Of a stretch of DNA of 64,000 bases, positions 29,366-42,720 are shown piece by piece; the stretch's first letter is position 1, and every line of letters begins with the position of its first letter. The translations under genes were made by a program, and so were the position numbers. The DNA comes from Doryteuthis pealeii (Eukaryota; Mollusca; Cephalopoda; Myopsida; Loliginidae), in contig CM042157.1 in the NCBI GenBank assembly GCA_023376005.1, forward strand, positions 64,750,077 to 64,814,076, written 5' to 3'. The notes below the pieces were generated by a model. The model was not told the DNA's origin. It saw nothing but the letters and a program-made list of their open reading frames with translations, and ran no database searches.

Positions 29366-32300
29366 AAATGACTTGAGACTTTTTTTTATAAAACATATAT
29401 CTTTAAAAAATGAGAATAATAATAAAAATAAATTTTGATTGCTGGCTGCTGAAGGGACTCCGGGTCTCTGATATCGAAAGCGAGGAAATATAATGTGTGT
29501 TGATTGCTCAGCAGGAGCTACAGCTTATTTCATGTCCCTGTGGCCGCTCTTGTTATAAAAGGGCGAGTAGAGACTACTGCTTTAAAAGACGCTGGACTAT
29601 CCGTTGGTTCATAGCTAGATATGACTTTCCTGCTCTGGGTAGCGGGAGGGGAGACAACAAAGAGATAGCTATGTAGTTACAGTTTTGCCAATAGTCGGGC
29701 CACAGTTAGGATGTTGAAAGGTCACAGATTGTTAATTGTGGGATTGGATAGCTCAACTTATTGTTCAGCTAGTAATGGGATCTGCAAGAAAGCTTTCTCA
29801 CATAGAAAATTGAATGGGCTGCACAAAGTAGTGAGGGTGGGTATAATCAATTACTTGAAAAATTGGACTAGGTTGAAAAAATTGAAAATAAATTATGATA
29901 TGAGCAGATAGCTTAGAGTATTTTGTGGAAGTTGTATTATTATTTAAATTTTAAGATTAGAATTTTGATAAAAGACGAGAGTAGCACAGCATAGAAACAA
30001 GTTAGAGACTAACTAATGATCGATACATAAGTTCATCATCAATTTGGAAAAATAAAAAAAAACAAAAAAAATTTCTTGTAACGCAGACTGAGATATTAAT
30101 TTTTCACAGTTTTTTGTAAAAAAAAAAAATAAACTATAAATATATCTATATTTCTATACAGATAAGTAATGACTTATTTTAGAGGATGTTTTGTAAGCGT
30201 TATTGTTTATATATGCATATTGAATGGACATTGGTGAGACAGAGTTTCTATTATCTATGATTTGAGGTTAATATTTTGCATTTCACCATTTATGTGCGAT
30301 AATTATGACTACACTTTGGAAATGGTTTTATCCTTCGTCTTGTGTGATTAAGATGCATAAATTTAAAAACCTGTGTTATGTTATATATTGGCTATATATA
30401 TTTTATTAACTATATTATCTTGAATAAACATCGAGTTTGCGATATAATTCTCATTCTCATACCAGTTTATTGGGTTAATTTATTTAGTTCAACATTGTCT
30501 ATGACTGGCGCGAATATGGGGATTTATAATGCTGACTGTATTACAGCAGAGTGGGTAATGTACTTCCTCCTGAATCCTCATTTAAAAATAGATGAGGTGG
30601 TTTCGAAGTATTGCTCAACTTCTTAACTTTTGCACTCCAGTTTCTGAGGAAGTGGTGGAGTAACCCTTCTTCATTTCATTACTCCCAGGTCCACTCGACC
30701 TGGGAGTGGTAATACCAGATTGGGATCACGCATACTATGGGTACAAAGTGATTTTGTTTAAAACTTATTTTTATTTTAGGACTGTGCAAAAATAATTAAC
30801 TGACACAAAAATGTAAATATGAATATGTACAATGAACTAATTCCCTATAACTCTAGGTCATAAATATAAAGCGACCTGAGGCAGGTTTTACATGCCGTTT
30901 AAAATCAAGTCAATCAAAAAAATAAAGTAATGAAAATAAAAAAATAAAAGCCAATAATAAATTATATAAAAACAATTAAAATGTAATGGTTGACTTTATA
31001 TATATGATTTATATATATTTACAACTCTGCAACAACCAAATCGAACTCACGGAACATGTGAGAACACCAAACAAGAGGATGTAATTTAAGGTGGAGTTTT
31101 AAGCAGGTTTTTCCAGAGATATACTACAAATAAAGATACTAAGTAAGGTATAACAATAACCAAGGCTTTAAAGAGCCCAGTCAGCTATATTTACGCATAG
31201 CTTGGTGCGAGAATAGTTTGGATTTTATTACCTTTTCTAAAATTCTGAAATAGGGTTAGGGTTTGCAGTTATTATTATAAACCTTATATTGCTTTTTATG
31301 GTAGACTACATACTATAATGCAGAGACATTAATACAGTATACAGAGACACACATAACTATATATGAGAGACATGATTTCGTAGGCAATACTATAGGGGAT
31401 TTATCAGAGGACATGATTCGGTATACGGACACTATACTATATTACTTGCAAATAAGAGGAGGCAAATAGATATATAATCGCTAAGGACCACAAAATACTA
31501 ATAAAAAAGAAGAAAAGAAAATGAAAATTTCGTAGGAAACCAACAAAATATAACTATAAGAAAAAAAAAAGAAAGAAGGAAAATTGATTAATCAGTAAGA
31601 AAGCACACACAATACTAATAAAAAATAGGTATGGTTTTTCATAAGGTGACCATACAATAGCAAATAAAAAGAAATTGAAGGTAATTAAAACTACAGAAAT
31701 TAAAATATTAATTTACTCTAACTTTGGAAGAAAGTGTAAATCAACAATTACTTACTATTTTAACATAAAAAATACATATAGAATACAAAAGACTATTTTT
31801 TGGATTTTCTTTTTTTGATTCTGGTAATTGATTCAAGATGGAAGGATGTGTAATATGCATACATAAACACTCATCTATAGCTGTCAGTATACAGTTGTGG
31901 TGTACTTAGGTTGGGGACTTGGAAGAACATACCAGCAATTTTTTTATGTTGACTCTGCCGAGTCGCTGTGTTTGTGGGGGCGACATAAATATAAATTTAT
32001 TTTAAATAAAGATTGTCACAAAAGATAAGAGTATATATAATAATTTTGAATGATACCAACCTGATGAATTCTGAGGGTAGTCATATATCACTCCTGTCTT
32101 TCATTGCTAAATTTTCCTAATTTAACTATTTAATTAAAATAGGAAGTAAATAATAAAATTCTCGGATTACTCATCTTGTTAATCGATTTCTTTTAAGATA
32201 TCCAAGATTTTGCTCATATTCATTAAGATAAAACCAACCATGAGAAATCAATAAATCAAGCAAGGAATATATTTTATTAAAATCAAATTTTTAATATCAA

Positions 32301-34796
32301 TATGCAAATTAGCCTTCTCGGTACACACTGTAAACCACTATTTTGGGTTGTATATATAAATACAATTGCATATTCTTAGTATGTAGATAGGCCAACTGTA
32401 TTATAATAATGTAAAGAAATTTAATTAATAATTGAGGTTTGAATAAAAATAAAATCAATGAGAATGTGACATAATAACTAAGGAAATTGTGACTGGAGTA
32501 GCAATAGTTTCAGTTAAAGCCAGAAAAACACAATCTCCATTATAATAAGATACACACTTCTTTAACAAAATCTTTATAAGTTTAAATTATTTAGATTCAA
32601 AACAAATATATAATAAATAAATAAGTAAAAATAATATACCTTTAGAATATAAATTTATTTCGACAGTCTTTCATTCATTTTTGTTGTTTTTTTGTTTTTT
32701 AATACTTCACCATCAGTCTTATTGGTGTGATTTCCAGATTTTTTATTTATATTTATTTATAATACTCCAAATAAGTAAAAATATACAACAAATCTTTATA
32801 TGTGTGTGTTTCAGTTTCAATTTTGGTTGAAATTATCAAAGTAACACTTGATATCATTATTTATCATTATATATAATATGTATATGTATATATACAAAAG
32901 TAATATGTATATATACAAAAGTATCATAATCTTAACCTCTCACTTTTTTCTTTCTTTCTTTTCATTATGTTTGATTGAAACAAATTAATATTATCGCTTC
33001 TGCACGCTCACCCCCTTCTATCTTCCCCTGCTCTTTCTTTTCTTACTTATATTTTTTTTCTTTGTAGCATGTCCTTTTTTCTACCTTTCATTTCCTTATC
33101 TATCACCAAAAAATTTAAATAAAAACAGGAAAAAATATTGATTGATGATAAAAATCTATATTAATACTTGCTCCTTAATCTTTCTGACCGTTATCATCTT
33201 TGCAACACCCTCTTGTTAAAAATGAGACCATCCAAATCATCCAAGATGAAATGAAAAAATGTAAATCCTGATTATCTTGTGTTGCTTATTCACCAAATTC
33301 TTATTTCTTATAAGTGTTGCCACCTCAGCTAAATAATAGACATTTTTATTTATCATAAAAAAGAAAGGTAAAAAAGGACATGCTACAAGATAAAATATAA
33401 GAGAAAGAATGAGTAGGGAAAAGATAGAGAGAGGGGCTGAGCATATGGAAACGATAATGCTAATCAGTTTCAATTGAATATAATGAAATGATGGAAGAAA
33501 GGAAAGAAAGAAAAAAAGTTAGATAGAGATAGAGATAGAGAGAGAGAGAGAGTTAAATCAAGATTATTATACTTTTTACATATTGAACTATCTTACAATA
33601 GCTCTTAAGTAAACATATCAAACGTCGTAATAATTAGATTATTATACTGTGGTATATCCACAGGTCCTGCCTTTTAAATATTGAACTATTTAGTAATAGC
33701 TCTTAAGTAAACCTATCAACTCTTTCTTAATGTTGGTTGCTCCAGGATGTTAAGAATTCTGAACCGAGCAAAATGTTAAAATGGCAGAAAATAGAAAACT
33801 ATTTGAATGATGTATTTTTGACCTGATAATATGAGTTTCAACGCAAACCCTGTGAAAATTTAAACTATGACGACATTTTGCTTTGAAATGGCAGTAGAAG
33901 CACAGTCAATGAAACATGTGTTAGAGTCATAAACAGAAAGAAAAAAAAACAATTTGAAATTTAAAACCGATTTATTTTGACAAGGTTAAACTAAATAAAT
34001 ACTAATTCTAATTTTTCTGAGGAATAAGAAATATTGGTTTGGTTTGTTTTACAGCATTTCAACCCTTTTTGGGTCATTTGATGCCAAAACAAGTCATTTT
34101 GATTAAAGTTTCGGTAATCTGAACATTAGCTACATAAATGAGAGTAACCTCCCGTTGTTTATTTCACTTTGAGGAAGCCATATGTTTTGGTCGGCCATTT
34201 TCATTTCCTCGTAAATCTACACTGAAAATACGAATTTGTTCGAATCAATACAACTGCATGTTTTAACACAAAAATATCATAAAATATGTTCTTAATAACA
34301 ATTAAGTTCATTTCAAATAATGCGCAAGAAAGTTTGATAAAAACCGAAACATTTTAACACCGACTTCATCTTTTTGAAATACTTTGTTTTTCTATTTTCT
34401 ACCTACTTCAACATCTAGACAATTGTATGCATGCTCGAGTACAGGCTTCTGTTAATCCCCAAGAAGGACATACAGTGTATTGATAAGAACGTCTGAGTAG
34501 TGTTATTATTTACTAAGCTTTGAACAGTTTACAAACATTGTTCTAGGGTGGAATGTAGCAGACTTTGTTTATATTATTATTTCATTTTTAAATACGGAAT
34601 TGTTTTGACAAATTCAAATTTAAAATGCAACTCTAAATAATAAAATATATGGTTATTTACAGACCGCTGCATTCCATTAAGTATCTCGATCCATATTGGC
34701 AAGACATCTCTCCTTATTTTCTTGACACATAGAGTATGTGTCATTTCTTGCGTGTAATGCCTTGTGCCACATCATCAATTTCCTTATTTTGGCTAA

Positions 34797-35060
34797 ATCT
34801 GCTTAGCTCAGTTGGTAGAGTGTCCGAGTGAGAACCTCGAGGTTCCTGGTTTGATTCTGGCCCTCGCCAACTCAGCATATGAGTAGCACATGGATATCTG
34901 TGGTAAAGTGAGGAGCTGATGGTAGGAGTGGCGCTCCGCCTCAGATGCCCAAACAATCTCCTTGGTCTACTGCTAGTGAAAAGGGGATAGACTCCCTCCC
35001 TGTCTGGCTGGCTGATACTGACTTTAGGTCACTCCGATGACTTTACTTTTACTTTACTTG
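34797..35060 (+). mobile_element. SINE A (copy of 9375-9638)
   Basis: Near-identical counterpart; the 3' block has a duplicated GGCT in CTGGCTGGCTGATACTG. Confidence 0.9.
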
Positions 35061-35816
35061 GCTAAACCTAAAACAATTTAGAAAATTCAAACTTATTTTT
35101 ACAAAATCTATTTTGGCAAAAGAGAAAACCTTGAAAGACAGGAGAACTAGTGAGAGTACAGGTTGGTTGGTTGGTTTTGTTTTACAGCATATCAACCCTT
35201 ATCGGGTCATTTAATGCCGATTCAAGTCATTTTTTGATAAACAATGGGACTCTGGTTGCTTAGAGTACCTGCTGTTGCTTAAGTGGTCACCCAATTAAAT
35301 ATTGAACAGGCTCATCGCTGCTTAACTTCACTAATCTAGTGGAAACTGGTATGATTTGACTGTAATTTAAGGGATCTATTGGGTTGTTTTGTTTTATGGC
35401 ATATCAACCCAAATCGGGTCATTTAATGCCGATTCAAGTAATTTTGATAAAAGTTTCTAGGTTTCAAGTTTCTTAATATCTGAAAATTGTTCATTTGTTT
35501 GTTTTGTGGCATATCAACCTCGGTGGGTCATTAAATGCCAGCAAAGTATTGGAAGATTCGTAGTGATAGATTGTAAGAAAATTTTTTAAACTCAATTATT
35601 TTTTTTTATAAACAAATTTTCAATTTAACCCACAGATGGGACCCTAACAGGTACAACCACTCCAGGTCAGAGTGGACCTGGGAGCAATGGTGATAAAGAG
35701 GTGCTCCACAGTCCCCAGAACTGGAACTTCATAATCAGAGTTTAACATCATTCCCAGGATATGAAGACCCTCAGCCATCGCTTTCTAGCACATATATGAT
35801 AAAAAGATAATGATAT

Positions 35817-35904
35817 GGAGGCGCATGGTCTAATGGTTAGAGTTGTAGGAAATGAACTCGTCGACCCGAGTTCAATTCCTGAACGAAGCTGTTGGCATTT
35901 CACT
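35817..35904 (+). mobile_element. SINE B head (copy of 10388)
   Basis: Identical head, again joined to LINE sequence (minus, 35913-36055). Confidence 0.8.
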
Positions 35905-35912
35905 GTTGGCCC

Positions 35913-36055
35913 ACTCTGGTGTGTCCATGTATAGGAGTCCACAAGAGAACGTCACTTGTTTGTCCCTACTTCTCCAGCAGTGTCCAGCATGTCATGTTCA
36001 TCTTGGATGATTTGTGTGATAGGAGGTAAGTGGCTGTACAGCTGCTTTCTTAGAA
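35913..36055 (-). pseudogene. LINE family 1 tail (copy of 10486)
   Basis: The same broken tail with two or three substitutions. Confidence 0.75.
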
Positions 36056-36066
36056 AAAAGATATTG

Positions 36067-36170
36067 GTGTATCCCGCAGATAGTCTTGACCTAAACCCCC
36101 TTGAAAATGTATGGGCCTATTTGAAGGAAAAATAGACAGAAATCCTTTAAATTTGGAGGAAGTAAAAGCT
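36067..36170 (+). pseudogene. Tc1/mariner transposase C-terminal fragment, fuller copy
   Basis: Reads SLDLNPLENVWAYLKEKIDR, with the Asp-Leu-Asn-Pro-Leu-Glu-Asn block complete. The counterpart at 10630 lacks Leu-Asn. Followed directly by SINE A. Confidence 0.87.
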
Positions 36171-36173
36171 ATT

Positions 36174-36430
36174 GCCAGTTTAGCTCAGTCAGTAGAGCAT
36201 CTAACTAGGAATCACAAGGTTCTGTTTTCGATACAAGTCCTTGCTAACCCAGTGCATGAGTATCACAGCTTTGGTTATCCGATCTGTTTGGTAAAGCATC
36301 TGAGATCTGACAGTAAGTGTGGCGCACCTTTAAAAAAAAAAAAAAAAAAAATGCTAGTGCTAGCAAAAAGGAGATAGACTCCCTCACTATGAGGCTGATA
36401 CCAACAATAGGCCACTCCACAGACTTTACT
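36174..36430 (+). mobile_element. SINE A, degenerate (copy of 10738)
   Basis: Same A-run insertion at 36330-36350, with small differences. Confidence 0.8.
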
Positions 36431-36863
36431 ACTAGAAGCAATTGCCAGGGAAAAATGAAGCAAGATACCTGTCAGTGGGTGTAGGGATCTTTTATGAAAC
36501 TAAATATTTACCACGTAGCCCACATGTACAAGGCCCTATTAATGTTGGACCACCCATGAACCGAAGCTCATGGGAGGCAGGTGCAAAAAATGTGTTGATC
36601 CTGTTGGCATTCCCCCTCAAGGGGGGCGGCTCAGGCACTGTGCAATAAACCCAGCCCTGCCCCTTAAAAAATCAAGGAGGCAGGTGTTGCTAGGATCAAC
36701 GATGTTAACTTGTACGGTCCAGGGCCGAAACCACTGGACCCTCAGTCGAAATTAGATATGTTGGACATAGACTATCAAAAAGAATTAAAAAGGTAATAAT
36801 CAAGTGTAAGAGGACACAATTGACCATTGAGGCAAGCGGGTCAATTGCCAGGGAAAAATGAAG

Positions 36864-36892
36864 CGAGAGAGAGAGAGAGAGAGAGAGATATA

Positions 36893-36959
<67 letters not shown>
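36864..36959. repeat. (GA)n(TA)n microsatellite
   Basis: GA run then a long TA run at the site that is pure GA in the first copy (11423-11486). Confidence 0.95.
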
Positions 36960-36961
<2 letters not shown>

Positions 36962-37185
36962 TGCGTGGACTAGTGGTTAGAGTCGTGGAAAACGGGTTCG
37001 TCGATTCGAGTTCAATTCCTAGACGAAGCTGTCAGCATTTCACATTGCGCTAATACCCTTGGGAAAGGTATGAATCCATATATTCTCCCTCCAGCTATGG
37101 GTTAAATAGTAGGGCAGACTGGGCTCTTCAGCCTAGGGTAGGTAACCAGTCTAGGAGAGGGATAACTCTGAATTCAAAATTCCTG
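36960..37185 (+). mobile_element. SINE B (copy of 11487)
   Basis: Near-identical counterpart; its first bases are altered at the TA junction. Confidence 0.88.
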
Positions 37186-37357
37186 AGGTCAGTCGTTGAT
37201 TGGGTTTATGGCAACCCATGATGCACCAATTCTTTCCTATCGACTGTGCCAAAAAGTGTGGATGGTCCAACACAAGCCTTCACCACTATAAACAAATCAC
37301 TGTGTGGGTGTTCATTGTATGAACAATCATACGTTGAAATCGATGGGAGAGTCCATC

Positions 37358-37388
<31 letters not shown>

Positions 37389-37738
37389 ATGACAGTCATA
37401 CATTAAATTGATGTTGGTGACACGATCTTGCTCAGTACGTACATGGGTGACCAACCACTTGTAGGTATTCGCACGGTAATGAACATTAAAACTTTATGCA
37501 CCCGAAAAGCACAAAGTTGAATAATAAACAACAGTTTTCTAGTTAGTAGCCATCAGTTCTGTCAAACGTTTTAAAAGGGTATTTTGTGAATTTGAGACGA
37601 AAGGGAAAAAGAGTAAAAGACTAACCTTAACCTAACTTCAAATAGAAATAATAATATAATATTTTACGTTTTTTTTGTTTTGTTTTTTAAAAAATAATTT
37701 GGTGCAAAATAACATCAGAAAAGAAAATACATAACGTA

Positions 37739-37779
<41 letters not shown>

Positions 37780-38643
37780 TTTAAATCTTTGAAATAAATA
37801 TATATATATATATTGTCCTATGTTAAATGTTTGTTGGTTGATTTTTTTTTTATAGTGTTTGACATTAAAAAGATATTTTATTGTGAGCATACCTTGTAAT
37901 CCAACAAGAGACATCAGCACTTAAAGAAGTAGAGTGAATTTGGCTGATACCAAGTCAAGCAGAACTTATACGTTCAATTAGCTTTTGCAATTCTGAAAAG
38001 AGGCTGAATCCACATAAAAACAACATGATAGAATCAGGCAACCAGCCAAAGCATACACACAAGCCAGATTATGCTGAGACAATTAACCACCCTCTCTCTA
38101 CTCTAAGTCTATGTTAACTCGGAGCTGTTACTGACCATAAAATTATATTTCATTATAATTTGTTATCCAAGACCTTTTCTTCACAATGAGTGTTTTCTCG
38201 TGGAATTCAGCCATTTCATCTGATTCTGTGTCCAGCCACAAGCAATGATCCAAGCTATAAATTGCACATTCTTTTAAATCCATCATTTCATCATTTGTAA
38301 ACCTGTTCACCTTACCAAGACTAAAGACCCCAGTCTGCCCTACTATTTACATATAGGCAGAAGGAGAGAACAAATGGATTTATGCCTTTGCCAATGGCAT
38401 TATTGTTAAATGAAACCATGGCCCCATCCTTAAGTATCACGGTTCATCACCCACAGCCAACAGGTGGCCCCATTGTGGGTACTAAGCTTTGACTAATGTG
38501 GTGCACAGGCTTCAGATTGCTCACTGTATCTGCTGTTGCTAAGTGGTCACTCATCTCAGAACTGAACAGATTCATTGCAGCTTAACTTAGTTGATCTGAC
38601 AGGAACCAATGCTTTCACCATAAGTCAAATGCATGCATTGATC

Positions 38644-39040
38644 TGTATATATTATATATGTATATATATATATTATATATGTATATATATTTGTATATAT
38701 ATATATGTATATATTGTATATTTATATATGTATATATAATTGTATATATTATATATGTATATATAATTGTATATTATATATGTATATATAATTGTATATA
38801 TTATATACAATTGTATATTATATGTATATTGTATATATTATATATGTATTATATTGTATATATATATATTATATATATATATATGTATATATATTTGTAT
38901 ATATTATATATGTATATATATTTGTATATATATATATATGTATATATATTTGTATATATTATATATATATATTTGTATATATCATATATGTATATATATA
39001 TATATATATTATATTTGTATATTCTATATGTATATATGGG
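38644..39040. repeat. Complex TA microsatellite (copy of 13205)
   Basis: Same repeat types in a different arrangement. Confidence 0.95.
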
Positions 39041-39294
39041 ATCATTTACTGTAATCCAACTAGATTATCTGTAGGTTTAAAATTGATGTAGAAATTTTAT
39101 TTTCAGACTGTTGTTTAGTTTTACAGCATATTGATCTTTTTCAGATCATATAATGCCGAATCAAATCATTTTGATAATTGAAGGAGTCAAGTTGCTTACA
39201 GTACCTGCTGAGGCTTAAGTGGTCACACAATTAAGTATTGAACAGGCTTATTGCTGCTTAACTTTGATGAAAATATTAATGCATGTGTATTGTA

Positions 39295-39391
39295 TGTGTA
39301 TGCCTGAGGGTGTGTGTGGTGTGTATGCCTGAGGATACATGTTTGTGTGTGTGTGTGTGTGTGTGTATGCTGAAAGATCATGTGTGTGTGT

Positions 39392-39433
<42 letters not shown>

Positions 39434-39446
39434 CCTGAAGGATACA

Positions 39447-39478
<32 letters not shown>

Positions 39479-39493
39479 CCTGAAGGATACATG

Positions 39494-39532
<39 letters not shown>

Positions 39533-39545
39533 CCTGAAGGATACA

Positions 39546-39581
<36 letters not shown>

Positions 39582-39735
39582 CCTGAAGGATACATGTGTG
39601 TGTGTGTGTGTGTGTGTGTATGCCTGAAGGATACAATGTTTTTGTGTGTGTGTGTGTGTGTGTGCCTGAAGGATACATGTTGTGTGTGTGTGTGTGTGTA
39701 TGCTGAAGGTATGCCTGAAGGATACATGTACATAT
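39295..39735 (+). repeat. (TG)n / CCTGAAGGATACATG minisatellite (copy of 13850)
   Basis: About nine units with longer TG runs, compared with about fourteen in the first copy. Confidence 0.93.
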
Positions 39736-39769
39736 GCATGCATGAGAGTATGTATTTATACGTATGTAT

Positions 39770-40007
39770 GCATAGCTCAGTTGGTAGAGTGTTCGGCTAA
39801 GAATCACAAGGTTCCTGGTTCGATACCTGCTCTCTCCAACTCAGCGTATGAGTAGCACAAGGATCTGTGCAATAAAGTGAGTATCTGATGGTACGTGTGG
39901 CGCTCCACTTAAGACGCTAAAATAATCTCCTTGGTCTAGCACTAGTGAAAAGGGGATAGACTCCCTTGCTGTCTGACTGACACCGACATTAGGTCGCCTT
40001 GATGATT
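39770..40007 (+). mobile_element. SINE A (copy of 14428)
   Basis: Near-identical, including intact A and B boxes. Confidence 0.9.
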
Positions 40008-40034
40008 TATGCATGAGTATACATAAGTATGTGT

Positions 40035-40290
40035 ATATACGTATGCATACATGCATGAGAGCACATGTGTATACATGCATGACAGCACATGTGTATGTGT
40101 ATGTGTGTACATGCATGAGAGCACGTGTGTATGTGTGTATGTGTGTACATACATGAGAGCACATGTGTATGTGTGTACATGCATGAGAGCACGTGTGTAT
40201 GTGTGTACATGCATGAGAGCACGTGTGTATGTGTGTACATGCATGAGAGCACGTGTGTATGTGTATGTGTGTACACATGAGTGTACATGT
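40035..40290. repeat. 30-bp minisatellite, long allele
   Basis: About eight units of GTGTACATGCATGAGAGCAC plus GTGTGTATG. Cys/Val and His/Thr frames over it are artefacts. Confidence 0.95.
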
Positions 40291-40349
40291 TCGAATGTAA
40301 TATGTACATAGATAAATGAATTATCTGATTTATCTAAATGTTATTGTTG

Positions 40350-40893
40350 TAAGAAATGGACTGTGAGCCAAGTTCAAAACCATTCGACAAGGCTGTTTGC
40401 CTTTTTCACTTTGTGTTAATTCCCCTTGCAAAAGACAAAAATTCATCTTTTCTCCATCAAACAAGGTAGAGGTAAATAGTAGGGCAGACTGGGCTCTTTA
40501 GCCTTGGCAATATTTTCAATACATATATTTAAAACTCCTCCATATGAGTAGGATGTGTCAGTTTTTAAGCAGAGTTTAACAGGTTTTTTCTCCATCAAAC
40601 AAGGTAGAGGTAAATAGTAGGGCAGACTGGGCTCTTTAACCTTGGCAATATTTTCAATACATATATTTACCAACTCCTCCATATGAGTAGGATGTGACAC
40701 AGGGTCAGTTTTTAAGCAGAGTTTAACAGGTTTTATTTCAGAGTTTTTCTTCTCCTAGACTGGTTGCCATACCAAGGTTAAAGAACCCAGTCTTCCCTAC
40801 TATTTACCCATAGCTGAGAGAGAATAGTTGGATGCACACCTTTCCCAAGGGTATAAGTGCTATGTGAAATGCAGTCTCACCCATGTCTGTGTG

Positions 40894-40954
<61 letters not shown>

Positions 40955-40955
40955 A
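40350..40955. repeat. SINE B-derived patchwork (copy of 14820-15372) with long (TA)n
   Basis: Same order of fragments. The TA run at 40893-40950 is about twice as long and contains a TATTATA interruption. Confidence 0.75.
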
Positions 40956-40986
40956 AAATGGAAAAGGAATTGAATCCGACACTATG

Positions 40987-41317
40987 AGGAAAAATGAGTA
41001 AAGAAAAGAAAAGTAAATGGATAAAATGAATTTAATCGATATCACATTAATCGATATCACTTACACATGTGTTTCGGTCAGTTTATGTGTGTGAAAATAT
41101 TTTGCACACATACAAGAATCGACCTTCATCAGATAAAATATAATAATAAAATATAAAAATAAATGTTCACTCTGATGAAGGTCGATTCTTGTATGTGTGC
41201 GAAATATTTTCATACACATAAACTGACTGAAACACATGTGTAAGTGATATCGATTAATGTGATATCGATTAAATTCATTTTATCCATTTACTTTTCTTTT
41301 CTTTACTCATTTTTCCT
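40987..41317. mobile_element. Fold-back with hammerhead motif (copy of 15407)
   Basis: Arms about 40987-41133 and 41172-41317. The hammerhead in the right arm is complete: TCACT 41167-41171, CTGATGA 41172-41178, GAA 41229-41231, ACACATGTGT 41232-41241, cut after A41242, AGTGA 41243-41247. Confidence 0.85.
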
Positions 41318-42334
41318 TATATAAATATATATATATAATATGTGTGATTAGGCAGTATTTCTTCATTCAAACATATTTGGTTAAACTGAGCAGACATTTT
41401 TTGTCTGCAAATTTTGTTCATAGTCCTTTCTAGGTGCCAAATAAATGATATATAAGGCTGGAATTGGCTGATCTATTTGCCATAACTTATTTGTTCACAA
41501 GAGAAATTTGCAGACAAAAATGTCTACTCAGTTCAACCAAATATGTTTGAATAAAGAAATGCTGCCTAAACACACACACACACACATATATACAAGGAAG
41601 TTTGTTATGATTTGGTATGTAAATGACGACTTATAACTCACAAACGAGGTCATTTAGATTTGAAATCTTGCATACAACTTAATATGCTTATAACTAAGAA
41701 AACACACACATAAAAACAAAAACAAAAAACAAGCAATTAGGAACTGAATTTAAGTTTTTGTCATATGTACAAAACAGTTTTTGAAAAATAGAATTATATT
41801 TCAAAATACTCAAAAGTTAAGGATTACATTTTTTTTTTTAAATTCTATAAATTATTTTCCTCTTATTCTCTCTCTTACCTGCTCACTAGCTGGTGTTCTT
41901 TAAAAAAAAAATAGTCTGGTCATGGACAGGGTACTTTTGCTAGTATTATATATATATATATATATATATAGATAGATAGATAGATAGATAGATAGATGTG
42001 TGATCCAGCAAAAACAGCACCTGATAGCAAGATTTTTTACAGCAATACATTTAAAATGCTCTTAGTAAATAAAGCAATTTCCTGTTTTAATTTGCAACTG
42101 AATAATTTTATGGGATGAGAATTTTTTTTTTTTAAGTCATGAAATGCTAATTAGAATCTTTTCACTCCTTTCTAAATCAAAGCGTATATGGACCAGTGCT
42201 ACAATAGGAACCCAACATGTTAACACGCCGTCTAGGTTTCAATAAAAAAAAAAATTAAAAAATTAAAACGTCTTTTGTTAGAAATTCATACACTAAGGTT
42301 TTCGGACTCTAGACATCTAATTTAGTTAAACTAG

Positions 42335-42720
42335 CAGCGTGTTCCCGGGGATCCATCACCTAGGCAAAACCTGCCCCCTCGATTTAAAGGGTCAGGGCTA
42401 GGTTTATTGCCAGGGGCCTGAGGCGCCCCAAAAAAGACTTATGGGGAACCAAGTTTTTTTTTGTTTTTTTATTTTATTTTGCAACCACATGTTCCCAAGG
42501 AGCAATCTCCCAGGAAACACGTGTCCCATCGATTTAAAGGGTCAGGGCTGGGTTTATTGCCTAATGCCTCAGATACCTCAAAAGGGGAATGGCAACGAGA
42601 ACCACGTTTGTTTGGGGTGGGGGTGGTGGGGTTGCACTAACCGTCGCGTGAGCTTCGGTTTGTGCATGGCTACCCACGTTAAAAAAAAGAAGACTTTGTG
42701 CTGATCTCGGCCTGGTGGGA
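42335..42720 (-). repeat. Repeat D fragments (copy of 16735)
   Basis: Same two partial copies. Confidence 0.75.
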
